Shown: positions 39,506 through 49,624 of the stretch, in pieces
Numbering within the stretch: the stretch's first letter is position 1
Layout of the letters: every line of letters starts with the position of its first letter
Source: Sulfuricella sp.
GTDB lineage: Bacteria; Pseudomonadota; Gammaproteobacteria; Burkholderiales; Sulfuricellaceae
DNA length: 64,000 bases
Assembly: GCA_041651995.1 (NCBI GenBank)
Contig: JBAZID010000009.1
Coordinates: forward strand, 1 to 64,000
Direction: 5' to 3'
Notes under the pieces: model-generated
Database searches by the model: none
What the model saw: only the letters and a program-made list of their open reading frames with translations
What the model was told of the DNA's origin: nothing
Made by a program: the position numbers and the translations under genes

Positions 39506-40588
39506 TCAGCCTTCTCCGGCCAGGCTGGCCAGCATTTCCGCCTGGTGCTCGGCCATCAGCGCGCCGGTGAGCTCGTCCATGTCGCCGTCCATGATCTGGT
39601 CGATCTTGTACAGGGTCAGATTGATGCGGTGGTCGGTGATGCGCCCTTGCGGGAAGTTGTAGGTGCGGATGCGCTCGGAGCGGTCGCCGCTGCCGATCAG
39701 GGATTTGCGCGTTGCGGCTTCCTTGGCATTGCGTTCGCGCAACTGCCCGTCCATGATGCGCGCAGCCAGCACGCTCATGGCCTGGGCCTTGTTCTTGTGC
39801 TGCGAGCGGTCGTCCTGGCATTCCACCACGATGCCGGTGGGCAGGTGGGTGATGCGGATCGCCGAGTCGGTCTTGTTGATATGCTGGCCGCCCGCGCCGG
39901 AGGCGCGGAAGGTGTCGATGCGCAGGTCGGCCGGATTCAGGTTGACCTCGGCCAGCTCATCCGCTTCCGGCATGATGGCGACGGTGCAGGCGGAAGTGTG
40001 GATGCGGCCCTGGGTTTCGGTCGCCGGGACGCGCTGCACGCGGTGTCCTCCGGACTCGAACTTGAGCTTGGAATAGGCGCCCTGGCCGATGATCTTGGCG
40101 ATCACTTCCTTGTAGCCGCCCATTTCGCCCGGGCTTTCCGAGACGATTTCCACCTGCCAGCGCTGGCGCTCGGCGTAGCGCGTGTACATGCGGAACAGGT
40201 CGCCGGAGAACAGCGCAGACTCGTCGCCGCCGGTGCCGGCGCGGATTTCCAGGAACACGTTGCGCTCGTCGTTGGGGTCCTTGGGCAGCAGCAGCTTCTG
40301 CAGATCGAGCTCGATCTGTTCCAGTCGCGCCTTTCCTTCCTCGATCTCCGCCGCGGCGAATTCCTTCATTTCCGGGTCGGCCAGCATTTCCTGCGCGTCG
40401 CGTATGTCCTGCTCGCACTGCTGCCAGGCATGGTACTGCGCCACCACCGGCGTGATATCCGCATGCTCACGCGTGAGCTTGCGGTAGTTGTCCATGTTGC
40501 TGGTGATATCGGCGCTGGAAAGGAGCAAATTGAGCTCCTCCAGCCGCTCGCTGAGGGAAGCGAGCTTGGCCAGGATAGATGATTTCAT
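39506..40588 (-). CDS. prfA: Peptide chain release factor 1
   Basis: RF1 recognises UAG and UAA stop codons and triggers peptide release on the ribosome. The 360-residue length is standard. The codon-recognition PXT tripeptide is in QRVPATETQGRIHTSA, and the catalytic GGQ is in RASGAGGQHINKTDSAIRIT. The GGQ glutamine is the target of PrmC, encoded immediately downstream. It starts 6 bp after the hemA stop. Domain 1 helices (MKSSILAKLASLSERLEELN) are complete. Confidence 0.98.
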   Translation of the reverse strand: MKSSILAKLASLSERLEELNLLLSSADITSNMDNYRKLTREHADITPVVAQYHAWQQCEQDIRDAQEMLADPEMKEFAAAEIEEGKARLEQIELDLQKLLLPKDPNDERNVFLEIRAGTGGDESALFSGDLFRMYTRYAERQRWQVEIVSESPGEMGGYKEVIAKIIGQGAYSKLKFESGGHRVQRVPATETQGRIHTSACTVAIMPEADELAEVNLNPADLRIDTFRASGAGGQHINKTDSAIRITHLPTGIVVECQDDRSQHKNKAQAMSVLAARIMDGQLRERNAKEAATRKSLIGSGDRSERIRTYNFPQGRITDHRINLTLYKIDQIMDGDMDELTGALMAEHQAEMLASLAGEG

Positions 40589-40594
40589 TTGGAG

Positions 40595-41845
40595 CTATTC
40601 GTGGTGGATTTGGTAAAGCCTGCGCAGCATGGCTTCAAGCTGCTGGCGATCTTCGCCGCTGGCGTGGCTTAGCGCGTGGCTGGGGTTATGCAGGAACTTG
40701 TTGGTCAGCGCCCGCGCCATCAGTTCCATCACCTCCTGCGGATCTTCACCCCGGGCCAGCATGCGCTGGGCATGTTCCAGTTCCTGGCGGCGCACGCGGT
40801 CGGCATGGTCGCGCAGGGCGCGGATGGTCGGCACCACTTCGCGGTTTTCCATCCATTCCACGAAGCTGCGCACGCGCGATTCGACGATGGCCTCGGCCTC
40901 GGCGGCCGCGACCTGGCGGCTGTCCAGGCCCTCCTGCACCACCTGGGAAAGGTCGTCCACGCTGTAGAGAAAAACGTCGTCCATCTCGCCCACTTCTTCC
41001 TCGATGTCGCGCGGCACGGCGAGATCGACCATGAACATGGGGCGGTGCTTGCGCGCCTTGATGGCGCGCTCCACCATACCCTTGCCCAGGATCGGCAGCG
41101 GGCTGGCGGTGGAGGTGACGATAATGTCGTAGGCGGCGAGGTGATCGGGCAGATCGTTGAGGGTGATGGCACCGCCACCAAAGCGCTGCGCCAGCGTGGC
41201 GGCGCGTTCCAGGGTGCGGTTGGCAACCAGGATGTGCTTGGGGTGCTGGGCAGCAAAGTGGTTGGCGCACAGCTCGATCATTTCGCCCGCGCCGATGAAC
41301 AGCACGTTCTGCTCGTGAATGCTGGGGAAAATGCGCTGCGCCAGGCGCACCGCGGCGGCGGCCATGGACACCGAATTGGCGCCGATGGCGGTGGTGCCGC
41401 GCACCTCCTTGGCCACCGAGAAAGTGCGCTGGAACAGCTTGTGCAGCAGCGTGCCCATGGTGCCGGCCTGCTCGGCGGTTCTGACCGCCTGCTTGAGCTG
41501 GCCGAGAATCTGGGTTTCGCCCAGCACCATGGAATCCAGGCCGCTGGCGACGCGGAATGCATGCTTCACCGCATCCTGCTTGGGCAGGGTGTAAAGGTAG
41601 GGCTCGATGGCGTGGGTCTTGAGCTGATGAAAATCGGCCATCCACTCGATTGCCTGCCGAGGCTCGTCGGTGTTGCAATACACCTCGGTGCGGTTGCAGG
41701 TGGAGAGGATCGCCGCCTCCTTCACCGGACGATGGTCCACCAGGTCCAGCAGGGCCTGCTTCACGCTTTCGGCATGGAACGCCACTTGCTCGCGAATGGC
41801 AAGCGGCGCGGTGTGGTGATTGATGCCGAAGGCGAATAGCTGCAT
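40595..41845 (-). CDS. hemA: Glutamyl-tRNA reductase
   Basis: HemA reduces glutamyl-tRNA to glutamate-1-semialdehyde with NADPH, the first step of C5-route tetrapyrrole synthesis. The 416-residue protein starts MQLFAFGINHHTAPLAIREQ. The catalytic cysteine is in ILSTCNRTEVYCNT, followed by VLGETQILGQLKQAVRTAE and the nucleotide fold NVLFIGAGEMIELCANHFAA. The C-terminal dimerisation helix is complete. It leads the hemA-prfA-prmC operon, a common proteobacterial order. The start is supported by the family-conserved first residues. Confidence 0.97.
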   Translation of the reverse strand: MQLFAFGINHHTAPLAIREQVAFHAESVKQALLDLVDHRPVKEAAILSTCNRTEVYCNTDEPRQAIEWMADFHQLKTHAIEPYLYTLPKQDAVKHAFRVASGLDSMVLGETQILGQLKQAVRTAEQAGTMGTLLHKLFQRTFSVAKEVRGTTAIGANSVSMAAAAVRLAQRIFPSIHEQNVLFIGAGEMIELCANHFAAQHPKHILVANRTLERAATLAQRFGGGAITLNDLPDHLAAYDIIVTSTASPLPILGKGMVERAIKARKHRPMFMVDLAVPRDIEEEVGEMDDVFLYSVDDLSQVVQEGLDSRQVAAAEAEAIVESRVRSFVEWMENREVVPTIRALRDHADRVRRQELEHAQRMLARGEDPQEVMELMARALTNKFLHNPSHALSHASGEDRQQLEAMLRRLYQIHHE

Positions 41846-41908
41846 TTAGAAAAGATGGCCTGTTAAATGGCTGAAAGTATACCGGAAATCAGGGTCAAGA
41901 AGGCATTT

Positions 41909-43249
41909 TCAAGACACAAAACGCGCTACCAGCCCCTGCGAAAAATCCCCCGGCGGCAAGGGAATGCGCACTCTCCAGCCACTGCCCGGAGCGGCGTCGA
42001 TGGCCTCGCCCTCCAGGTTTTCCATGCGCTCCAGCCGCACCACCCGGTTGCCGGAGGGCAGGAGCAACTCCAGCCGGTCGCCCACCACAAAGCGGTTCTT
42101 GACGTTGATCTCGGCCATCTGGCTGGCGGCATCGAAGCTCACGATATCGCCAACGTACTGGCTCTTGGCGCTTTCCGAATAGCCGCGCATGTAGTTCTGA
42201 TGCTCGGCAGTATGGTGGCGCTGGTAGAAGCCGTCGGTATAGCCGCGATTGGCCAGGGTTTCCAGCGAGGACAGATGGTTCAGGTCAAAAGTCCGCCCTG
42301 CCAGCGCATCGTCGATGGCGCAACGGTACACCTGCGCGGTGCGCGCAACATAATAGATCGACTTGGTGCGACCCTCGATCTTGAGCGAGTCAATGCCCAT
42401 TTTGGTCAGACGCTCGACATGCTCCACCGCGCGCAAATCCTTGGAATTCATGATGTAGGTGCCGTGCTCGTCTTCCATCACCGGCATCAGCTCGCCCGGA
42501 CGGTTCTGCTCTTCCAGCAGGTAGACCTTGTCCGCCAGCGGGTGGCGCGGCAGGCTGCCACAATCGGACAGAGCGCTTTCCTGCATCTGCGCCGAAAAAT
42601 CGGCGCGGATCACGCCCGCTGCATCCTCCTCGCCTTCATGCACCTTGTAATCCCAGCGGCAGGAGTTGGTGCAGGTCCCCTGATTGGGATCGCGGTGGTT
42701 GAAATAGCCAGACAGCAGGCAGCGGCCCGAATAGGCGATGCACAACGCGCCGTGGACGAATACTTCGAGTTCCATATCCGGGCACAGCTGGCGGATCTCC
42801 TCGATCTCGTCGAGCGACAGCTCGCGCGACAGGATCACGCGCGTCAGCCCCATGCTTTGCCAGAATTTCACCGCCGCGTAGTTCACCGTATTGGCCTGCA
42901 CGGAAAGATGGACCGGCACTTCCGGCCATTTCTCGCGCACCATCATGATCAGGCCGGGGTCGGCCATGATCAGGGCATCGGGATTCATGGCGATGACCGG
43001 CTCCATGTCGGCCAGGTAAGTCTTGACCTTGGCGTTGTGCGGCATGAGGTTGCTGGCGACAAAGAACTTCTTGCCCAGGGCGTGGGCTTCCGCAATGCCG
43101 GTTTCCAGTTGGTCGAGCTTAAATTCGTTGTTACGCGCGCGTAATGAGTAGCGCGGCTGGCCGGCATACACCGCATCGGCGCCAAAAGCATAGGCGGTGC
43201 GCATTTTTTCCAGCGAACCGGCAGGCAAGAGAAGTTCGGGTTGTTTCAT
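41909..43249 (-). CDS. trhP: U32-family protein, TrhP (YegQ)-like tRNA hydroxylation protein
   Basis: The start at 43249 (MKQPELLLPAGSLEKMRTAY) gives 446 residues; the longer frame overlaps the dnaE promoter region. The N-terminal domain has ADAVYAGQPRYSLRARNNEF and ELEVFVHGALCIAYSGRCLL. Cysteines in SGRCLLSGYF and TCTNSCRWDY are the likely iron-sulfur ligands of the U32 family. A C-terminal beta-barrel domain completes the TrhP/YegQ type, which E. coli uses with prephenate for 5-hydroxyuridine formation at tRNA position 34. The old name peptidase U32 is probably misleading for this subgroup. It diverges from dnaE across a 42-bp gap. Confidence 0.88.
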   Translation of the reverse strand: MKQPELLLPAGSLEKMRTAYAFGADAVYAGQPRYSLRARNNEFKLDQLETGIAEAHALGKKFFVASNLMPHNAKVKTYLADMEPVIAMNPDALIMADPGLIMMVREKWPEVPVHLSVQANTVNYAAVKFWQSMGLTRVILSRELSLDEIEEIRQLCPDMELEVFVHGALCIAYSGRCLLSGYFNHRDPNQGTCTNSCRWDYKVHEGEEDAAGVIRADFSAQMQESALSDCGSLPRHPLADKVYLLEEQNRPGELMPVMEDEHGTYIMNSKDLRAVEHVERLTKMGIDSLKIEGRTKSIYYVARTAQVYRCAIDDALAGRTFDLNHLSSLETLANRGYTDGFYQRHHTAEHQNYMRGYSESAKSQYVGDIVSFDAASQMAEINVKNRFVVGDRLELLLPSGNRVVRLERMENLEGEAIDAAPGSGWRVRIPLPPGDFSQGLVARFVS

Positions 43250-43291
43250 TGGGTGGTAAAATTGTGCAAAGGAAAAATTATACCACCCCCT

Positions 43292-46200
43292 ATGAGCCAG
43301 CCTTCTTTCATCCACCTCCGCCTCCACAGCGAATACTCCATAACCGACGGCATCGTGCGTCTGGACGCGGGCAAGGACCATGCCTGCCCGCCGGTGGAGC
43401 GCGCCAAGGCCGATGGCATGCCCGCCCTGGCGCTGACCGATCTGAGCACCCTGTTCGGCATGGTGAAGTTCTACAAGGCGGCGCGGAGCGGTGGCGTCAA
43501 ACCACTCATCGGCTGCGACGTATGGATAGAGAACGAGGCCAACCGCGACCAGCCGGGCCGTCTGCTGCTGCTGTGCCAGAATCGGACCGGTTATGGCAAC
43601 CTGTGCGAGCTGCTGTCGCAGGCTTTCCGCGGCAACCAGTACCGGGGCCGGGCGGAAATCAGGAAGGAGTGGCTGGCCTCATCTTTCGGTGACGGACTGA
43701 TCGCCCTGTCCGGCGCGCATCTGGGCGATATCGGCCAGGCATTTCTGAACGGCAACGAAGCGCAGGCGCGCCAGCTGGCGCTGGAATGGGCCAAGTGTTT
43801 TCCGCAGCGCTTTTACCTCGAACTGCAGCGCCCCGGCTCCAACGCGGCGGAAGAATACGTGCAGCAGGCGCTGCTTCTGGCCGGGGAGCTCGACCTGCCG
43901 GTGGTGGCCACCCACCCCATCCAGTTTCTCGACCAGGATGATTTCCGCGCCCACGAAGCGCGCGTGTGCATTGCCGAGGGTTACGTGCTGGGCGACCAGC
44001 GGCGCCCCAGGAACTTTACCGAGCAGCAGTATTTCAAGAGCCAGGCCGAGATGGCCGAGCTGTTCGCCGACATCCCCGAGGCGCTGGAAAACAGCGTCGA
44101 GATCGCCAAGCGCTGCAACCTGACCGTTGAGCTGGGCAAGAGCAAGCTGCCGCTGTTTCCCATCCCCGAGGGGATGAGCGAAAGCGAGTACCTGATCAAG
44201 CGCGCCGAGGACGGGCTGGCGGAGCGCATGAAAGAGCTGTATCCGGACGAGGCGAAACGCGCCGAGCAGTATCCCACCTATACGGACCGGCTCAAGTTCG
44301 AAACCGACACCATTGTGCAAATGGGCTTTCCCGGCTACTTCCTGATCGTGGCGGACTTCATCAACTGGGCCAAGCACAACCAGGTGCCCGTCGGCCCGGG
44401 ACGGGGTTCCGGCGCCGGTTCGCTGGTGGCCTACAGCCTCGGCATCACCGACCTCGATCCGCTGCGCTACGCCCTGCTGTTCGAGCGCTTCCTCAACCCG
44501 GAGCGGGTGTCCATGCCCGACTTCGACGTGGATTTCTGCCAGGAAACCCGCTACAAGGTGATCGAGTACGTGCGCCGCCAGTACGGCGCCGACGCGGTAT
44601 CGCAGATCGCCACCTTCGGCACCATGGCCGCCAAGGCGGTGCTGCGCGACGTGGGACGCGTGCTGGACATGCCTTATCTCTTCTGCGACGGCCTTTCCAA
44701 GCTGATCCCCGCCCAGCCGGGCAAATTCGTCAGCCTCAACCAAGCGCTGGAAGAAGTGCCCGAGCTCAAGGAACGCTACGACAACGAGGAGGAAGTGCGC
44801 GAACTGTTCGAGCTGGCGCTCAAGCTCGAAGGCATGACGCGCAATGTCGGCATGCACGCCGGCGGGGTGCTGATCGCGCCCGGCAAGCTGACCGACTTCT
44901 GCCCGCTGTATGTGGCCTCCGGCGCCGATGCGGTCACGGTATCCCAGTTCGACAAGGACGACGTGGAAGCCGTAGGGCTGGTGAAGTTCGACTTCCTCGG
45001 CCTCCGGAACCTGACCATCATCGAGCTGGCGCTGAAATACCTCAAGCGGCTCGACCCGACTTTCACCGGGCCACTCGACACCCAGCATTTCGACGATCCG
45101 GCAGCCTACGAAATTCTGAAGAAAGCCAACACCACGGCGGTGTTCCAGCTGGAATCGGACGGCATGAAAAAACTGCTGGCCAAGCTCCAGCCGGACCGTT
45201 TCGAGGACATCATCGCGGTGCTCGCGCTGTATCGCCCCGGCCCGCTCGGTTCGGGCATGGTGGACGATTTCATCCTGCGCAAGAAGGGCCTGCAGAAGAT
45301 CGACTATTTCCACGAGGATCTGAAAGCCTGCCTGTCGCCCACCTACGGCGTGATCGTGTATCAGGAACAGGTGATGCAGATTTCGCAGATCATCGGCGGC
45401 TACACCCTGGGCGGCGCCGACATGCTGCGCCGCGCCATGGGCAAGAAGAAGCCCGAGGAAATGGCCAAGCACCGCGAAACCATCGCCGCGGGCGCCAGGG
45501 AGAAGGGCTACGACCCGGCGCTGGCCGAGAAGCTGTTCGACCTGATGACCAAGTTTGCCGAATACGGCTTCAACAAGTCGCACACCGCCGCCTACGCCGT
45601 GGTCTCCTACCAGACCGCCTGGCTCAAGGCGCACCACACCGCCGCCTTCATGGCCGCCACCCTGTCCTCGGAACTGGACAACACTGACCAGCTCAAGGTG
45701 TTCTACGAGGATACACTGGCCAACAAGGTCAAGGTGCTGGGGCCGGACATCAACGTCTCCAATTACCGCTTCGAGCCGGTATCACGCTCGGCGATCCGCT
45801 ACGGCCTGGGCGCGGTCAAGGGCACCGGCGAGCAGGCAGTGCTGTCCATCGAGGCCGAGCGCAAGGCCGGCGGCCCGTTCCGCGACCTGTTCGATTTCTG
45901 CCGCCGCGTGGACAAGCGCATCGTCAACCGGCGCACCATCGAGGCGCTGATTTGCGCTGGCGCTTTTGATTTGATTACCGACCATCGTGCCAGCCTGCTG
46001 GCTTCAGCCGGACTGGCAATGGAATCCGCCGAACAGCATAACCGTTCGATAAATCAGGCCAGCCTGTTTGGTGAGGATAGCGCCGGGGATTCGGCTGAAA
46101 TCCTGGTGGATGTACCACGCTGGGGCGAAGCGGAACAACTGCAGTTTGAAAAGAAAAGCCTGGGCTTCTATTTCAGCGGCCACCCCTACGACAGCTACCG

Positions 46201-46747
46201 CAAGGAACTGTCCACTTTCATCCGCACCAGGCTCTCCGACCTGGCGCCGCAACACCAGCCGGTTTACATGGCAGGCATCATCTACGCCATCCGCACCCAG
46301 ATGACGCGGCGCGGCAAGATGGCTTTCATCACCCTCGATGACGGCAGCGGACGCCAGGATGTATCGGTCTTCAGCGAACTGTTCGACAGCAATCGCGAGC
46401 TGCTGAGGGAAGACCAGCTGCTGATCGTGGAGGGCAAGGTGAGCAAGGACGACTACGCCGGCGGCTTCCGGGTGGTGGCCGAAAAACTGCTTGGCCTGGC
46501 CGGCGCGCGTACCCGCTTCGCCAAGGCCATGCTGCTGAAATGCAACGGCGGCAGCAATGCGGGCAAGCTGAAGGACCTGCTGACCCCCTACCGCAACGGC
46601 GGCTGCCCGGTGCGCATCGCCTACCGCAACGGCGGCGCGACCTGCGAACTGCAACTGGGCGACGAGTGGCGCGTCAGCCTGCACGACGAATTACTGAGTT
46701 CGCTGCACGAGCAACTGCAAAAGGAAAACGTGCAGATCGTGTATTGA
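43292..46747 (+). CDS. dnaE: DNA polymerase III subunit alpha
   Basis: DnaE is the replicative polymerase catalytic subunit. The ATG at 43292 (MSQPSFIHLRLHSEYSITDG) gives 1151 residues, near the E. coli length of 1160. The N-terminal PHP domain includes HLRLHSEYS. The polymerase palm has the aspartate cluster in MPDFDVDFC, preceded by the conserved loop GPGRGSGAGSLVAYSLGITD. Later, ALYRPGPLGSGMVDDFI and a C-terminal OB-fold region follow (YMAGIIYAIRTQMTRRGKMA). The longer frame from 43241 has no conserved sequence. No neighbouring replication genes are seen. Confidence 0.98.
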   Translation: MSQPSFIHLRLHSEYSITDGIVRLDAGKDHACPPVERAKADGMPALALTDLSTLFGMVKFYKAARSGGVKPLIGCDVWIENEANRDQPGRLLLLCQNRTGYGNLCELLSQAFRGNQYRGRAEIRKEWLASSFGDGLIALSGAHLGDIGQAFLNGNEAQARQLALEWAKCFPQRFYLELQRPGSNAAEEYVQQALLLAGELDLPVVATHPIQFLDQDDFRAHEARVCIAEGYVLGDQRRPRNFTEQQYFKSQAEMAELFADIPEALENSVEIAKRCNLTVELGKSKLPLFPIPEGMSESEYLIKRAEDGLAERMKELYPDEAKRAEQYPTYTDRLKFETDTIVQMGFPGYFLIVADFINWAKHNQVPVGPGRGSGAGSLVAYSLGITDLDPLRYALLFERFLNPERVSMPDFDVDFCQETRYKVIEYVRRQYGADAVSQIATFGTMAAKAVLRDVGRVLDMPYLFCDGLSKLIPAQPGKFVSLNQALEEVPELKERYDNEEEVRELFELALKLEGMTRNVGMHAGGVLIAPGKLTDFCPLYVASGADAVTVSQFDKDDVEAVGLVKFDFLGLRNLTIIELALKYLKRLDPTFTGPLDTQHFDDPAAYEILKKANTTAVFQLESDGMKKLLAKLQPDRFEDIIAVLALYRPGPLGSGMVDDFILRKKGLQKIDYFHEDLKACLSPTYGVIVYQEQVMQISQIIGGYTLGGADMLRRAMGKKKPEEMAKHRETIAAGAREKGYDPALAEKLFDLMTKFAEYGFNKSHTAAYAVVSYQTAWLKAHHTAAFMAATLSSELDNTDQLKVFYEDTLANKVKVLGPDINVSNYRFEPVSRSAIRYGLGAVKGTGEQAVLSIEAERKAGGPFRDLFDFCRRVDKRIVNRRTIEALICAGAFDLITDHRASLLASAGLAMESAEQHNRSINQASLFGEDSAGDSAEILVDVPRWGEAEQLQFEKKSLGFYFSGHPYDSYRKELSTFIRTRLSDLAPQHQPVYMAGIIYAIRTQMTRRGKMAFITLDDGSGRQDVSVFSELFDSNRELLREDQLLIVEGKVSKDDYAGGFRVVAEKLLGLAGARTRFAKAMLLKCNGGSNAGKLKDLLTPYRNGGCPVRIAYRNGGATCELQLGDEWRVSLHDELLSSLHEQLQKENVQIVY

Positions 46748-46775
46748 AGCTTTAACCTTAAAGAGCTTCAACTCA

Positions 46776-46907
46776 AACCACGGAGAACACGGAGGTCACA
46801 GAGAAAGGCCATCTTGAACTTTTAAATATGCTTCACCCAACGAGTGAATGCATGTGTATGTACAACCTACTGTTTTTACTCCGTGTTCTCCGTGAACTCC
46901 GTGGTTG
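46776..46907. repeat. CACGGAG-unit inverted repeat element, copy 2
   Basis: The arms are 46776-46804 (AACCACGGAGAACACGGAGG and on) and 46879-46906 (ending ACTCCGTGGTT), near-perfect inverted repeats of tandem CACGGAG units. The spacer is about 74 nt and unlike that of the other copies. It fills most of the 175-bp gap between the convergent dnaE and fbpC genes. Confidence 0.88.
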
Positions 46908-46922
46908 TCTGTTTTTTCCAAG

Positions 46923-48020
46923 TTACAAGCCGCCTGCTTCAGCGCGCGGAAACATCACCACATGATCCGCTTCCAGCCGGATGCCGATCTTCTCCCCGTC
47001 GGCGTGATTATGATGGCTGGGCACCAGGGATAGCACTTTCTGCCCGCTTGGGAGCAGCAGGGTGTAGAGAATGTCGGCGCCGCGAAAGGCCTTGTGCGCC
47101 ACCATGGCCTGCATGGGGCTGGCATCGTCGTGCACGATGTCGTCGGGGCGCAGCAGCACTTCCACCTGGCGCTGGTTGCGGCACGCTTCTGGAATGTTTC
47201 CGGCCAGGATGCCCAGCTCGGTTTCCACGCGATCTCCACTCAATGCCGTGCCCGGAATCAGCACGCCCTCGCCGATGAAGTCCGCGACGAAGCGGCTGGC
47301 GGGCTGGTGATAGAGATTGTAGGCGCTGTCCCATTGCTGCAGCACGCCCTGGTGCATGACGCCGATTTCGTCGGCGATGGCGAAGGCCTCGTGCTGGTCG
47401 TGGGTGACGAGGAGCGCGGTGGCGTTCTGCTGCTTGAGGATGTCGCGCACTTCCTGGCCGAGCCGCTCGCGCAGTTCCACGTCGAGGCTGGAAAACGGCT
47501 CGTCCAGCAGCAGCAGCGCGGGGCACGGCGCCAGGGCGCGGGCCAGCGCCACGCGCTGCTGCTGGCCGCCGGACAGCTCGTGCGGGAACTTGCGCCCGCT
47601 GTCGGGCAGGCCCACCACTTCCAGCAGCTCAGCCACGCGCAGGGCGCGCTCCTGCCGGTTGGCGCCATGCAGGCCGAAGGCCACGTTATCTGCCACGCTG
47701 AGATGGGGAAACAGGGCGTAATCCTGGAACACCATGCCGATGCGCCGCTGTTCGGGCGGAAGCATGAAGCCGGGCCGGCTCACGCTGGCGCCGTTGAGCA
47801 GTATCTCCCCGCCGCTGACCGGCTCGAAGCCGGCCACGCCGCGCAGCACGGTGGTCTTGCCGCAACCGGAGGGGCCGAGCAGGCAGCCGATACTTCCCTG
47901 GGCGAGGCTGAAGGAAAGCCCCTTCACCACCGCCTGGCTGCCATAGGCCTGGCGAATTTCATGCACTTCCAGCAGCGGCACGCCGGGAACGGGGATGGGG
48001 CATTGAATGGAAGAAGTCAT
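46923..48020 (-). CDS. fbpC: Ferric iron ABC transporter ATP-binding protein
   Basis: The start at 48020 shares a base with the fbpB stop and gives 365 residues. Walker A is LLGPSGCGKTTVLRG, the signature is HELSGGQQQRVALARAL, Walker B is LLLLDEPFSSLD and the switch His is in LLVTHDQHEAFA. A C-terminal TOBE-like domain (about 240-365) includes EVLLRPDDIVHDD. It supplies energy for iron uptake with fbpA and fbpB. The gene pattern, periplasmic binding protein type and Fur box all support iron(III) rather than sulfate, molybdate or polyamine as cargo. Confidence 0.92.
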   Translation of the reverse strand: MTSSIQCPIPVPGVPLLEVHEIRQAYGSQAVVKGLSFSLAQGSIGCLLGPSGCGKTTVLRGVAGFEPVSGGEILLNGASVSRPGFMLPPEQRRIGMVFQDYALFPHLSVADNVAFGLHGANRQERALRVAELLEVVGLPDSGRKFPHELSGGQQQRVALARALAPCPALLLLDEPFSSLDVELRERLGQEVRDILKQQNATALLVTHDQHEAFAIADEIGVMHQGVLQQWDSAYNLYHQPASRFVADFIGEGVLIPGTALSGDRVETELGILAGNIPEACRNQRQVEVLLRPDDIVHDDASPMQAMVAHKAFRGADILYTLLLPSGQKVLSLVPSHHNHADGEKIGIRLEADHVVMFPRAEAGGL

Positions 48021-49624
48021 CAGGATTTGTCCGTATTCTTGATCAGCAGGGCGATCGGCAGCAGGCCGGCCAGCACCAGCGCCACGGCGGGCAGGGCTGC
48101 GCGCTCCCATTCGCCTTCCGAGGTCATTTCAAAAATGCGCACCGCCAGCGTGTCCCAGCCGAAGGGACGGGTCATCAGGGTGATCGGCATCTCCTTCATG
48201 ACATCCACGAACACCAGCGCCGCGGCCGACAGCAGGCCGCCGCGCAGCATCGGCAGATGCACGCGGCGCACCATGGCGAGGCCGGACAGGCCCAGGCTTT
48301 GCGCCGCCTCGTCGAGGTTGCGGGTGACGCGCTGCATGGCGCTGTCGAGCGGGTTGTAGCCCACCGCCAGGAAGCGCGTGAGGTAGGCAGGCAGCATGAC
48401 CAGCAGCGTACCCTGCAAAATCAGGCCACTGTCGATGCCGAACCAGTTTCTGGCCGCGCCGATGAGCTGCTGGTCGAGCCAGGCCAGGGGGATGACGATG
48501 CCCACCGCCAGCACCGGGCCGGGCACGGCATAGCCCAGCGTGGCGATGCGCGCCATGGCGCGCGTCCAGCCATCGCCGTGCTGGCGCTGGGCATAGCTCA
48601 GCACCAGTGCGGCGGCGACGATCAGCGCGGCGGCCAGCGCGCCCAGCAGCAGGGAATGCCAGAGGAAACCCAGGTAGCGTGCGTCGAAATCCTGGGCCAC
48701 CACTTTTTCCGCCCACAACAAAAGCTGCGCAACCGGGATGACGAATGCCAGCAACAGCACCAGCGCGGAAAAGCCGCTTGCCAGCCAGGCACTGGGGCCA
48801 CGCAGGATGATTCTTTCCATCCGGCTGTGGCGTCCGGCCTGGGTGAAGCGCAGGCCGCGGCGCGAAACCTGCTCTGCGGCGATCAGGGCGAAAACCAGCA
48901 GGATCAGCACCGAAGCGAGCTGGGACGCGCCCTGCAGCGAAAACAGCCCGAACCAGGTCTTGTAGATGGCGGTGGTGAAGGTGTCGTAATTGAACACCGC
49001 GACCGTGCCGAAATCCGCCAGCGTTTCCATCAGGGCCAGCAGCAGCCCGGCCATGATCCAGGGACGGGCCAGCGGCAACGCCACCTTGAAGAACCCCGCC
49101 CTGCGGCTGTAGCCCAGCGACTGCGCTGCTTCCAGCGCGCGCTTACCCTGGGTGAGGAAGGCATTGCGTGCCAGCAGGTAAACGTAGGGGTAGAGGGCCA
49201 GGCTCATCACCATGATCACCCCCCCGGCAGAACGGATGGCGGGAAAAACCAGCGGCCCGCCGGCCAGTTCGCGCAGGACGGTTTGCAGCGGGCCGGTGAA
49301 ATCGAGCAGGGCGACATAGACAAAGGCCGTGACGTAGGCCGGTAGTGCCAGCGGCAAGAGCAGCGCCCAAGAGAAAAAGCGCCGCCCCGGGAATTCGCAC
49401 ACGGCAGTCAGCCAGGCCAGGCTGACGCCCAGCAGCGTGACGCCTATGCCCACGCCCAGCACCAGGCGCAGGGTATTGCCGAGCAGGCCGGGCAGCACAT
49501 GCTCCAGCAGGTGCGGCCAGACATCACGCTCCGGGCTGAACAGCGACGCCAGCACCACTGCCAGCGGAACGATGATCAGGAGCGCGATGCCGGTCGCTGC
49601 CAGGCGCCAGCCGTGGCGTTTCAT
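48020..49624 (-). CDS. fbpB: Ferric iron ABC transporter permease
   Basis: This 534-residue protein contains two fused binding-protein-dependent permease domains with about 12 membrane helices. The coupling EAA-type loops are in ALEAAQSLGYSRRAGFFKVA and NLDEAAQSLGLSGLAMVRRV. Such double-domain permeases are typical of the FbpB/SfuB/HitB iron importers. It overlaps fbpA by 4 bp and fbpC by 1 bp, so the three are translated as one coupled operon. The N-terminus MKRHGWRLAATGIALLIIVP fits a first transmembrane helix. Confidence 0.93.
   Translation of the reverse strand: MKRHGWRLAATGIALLIIVPLAVVLASLFSPERDVWPHLLEHVLPGLLGNTLRLVLGVGIGVTLLGVSLAWLTAVCEFPGRRFFSWALLLPLALPAYVTAFVYVALLDFTGPLQTVLRELAGGPLVFPAIRSAGGVIMVMSLALYPYVYLLARNAFLTQGKRALEAAQSLGYSRRAGFFKVALPLARPWIMAGLLLALMETLADFGTVAVFNYDTFTTAIYKTWFGLFSLQGASQLASVLILLVFALIAAEQVSRRGLRFTQAGRHSRMERIILRGPSAWLASGFSALVLLLAFVIPVAQLLLWAEKVVAQDFDARYLGFLWHSLLLGALAAALIVAAALVLSYAQRQHGDGWTRAMARIATLGYAVPGPVLAVGIVIPLAWLDQQLIGAARNWFGIDSGLILQGTLLVMLPAYLTRFLAVGYNPLDSAMQRVTRNLDEAAQSLGLSGLAMVRRVHLPMLRGGLLSAAALVFVDVMKEMPITLMTRPFGWDTLAVRIFEMTSEGEWERAALPAVALVLAGLLPIALLIKNTDKS

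Noticed and set aside
43679..45637. 652-residue minus-strand frame opposite dnaE
   Set aside because: It lies entirely within dnaE, where polymerase motifs are intact, and has only Leu/Val/Gly-rich antisense composition.
46776..46907. CACGGAG repeats as a CRISPR array
   Set aside because: Units are too short, contiguous without unique spacers, and arranged as inverted arms. No cas genes are present.
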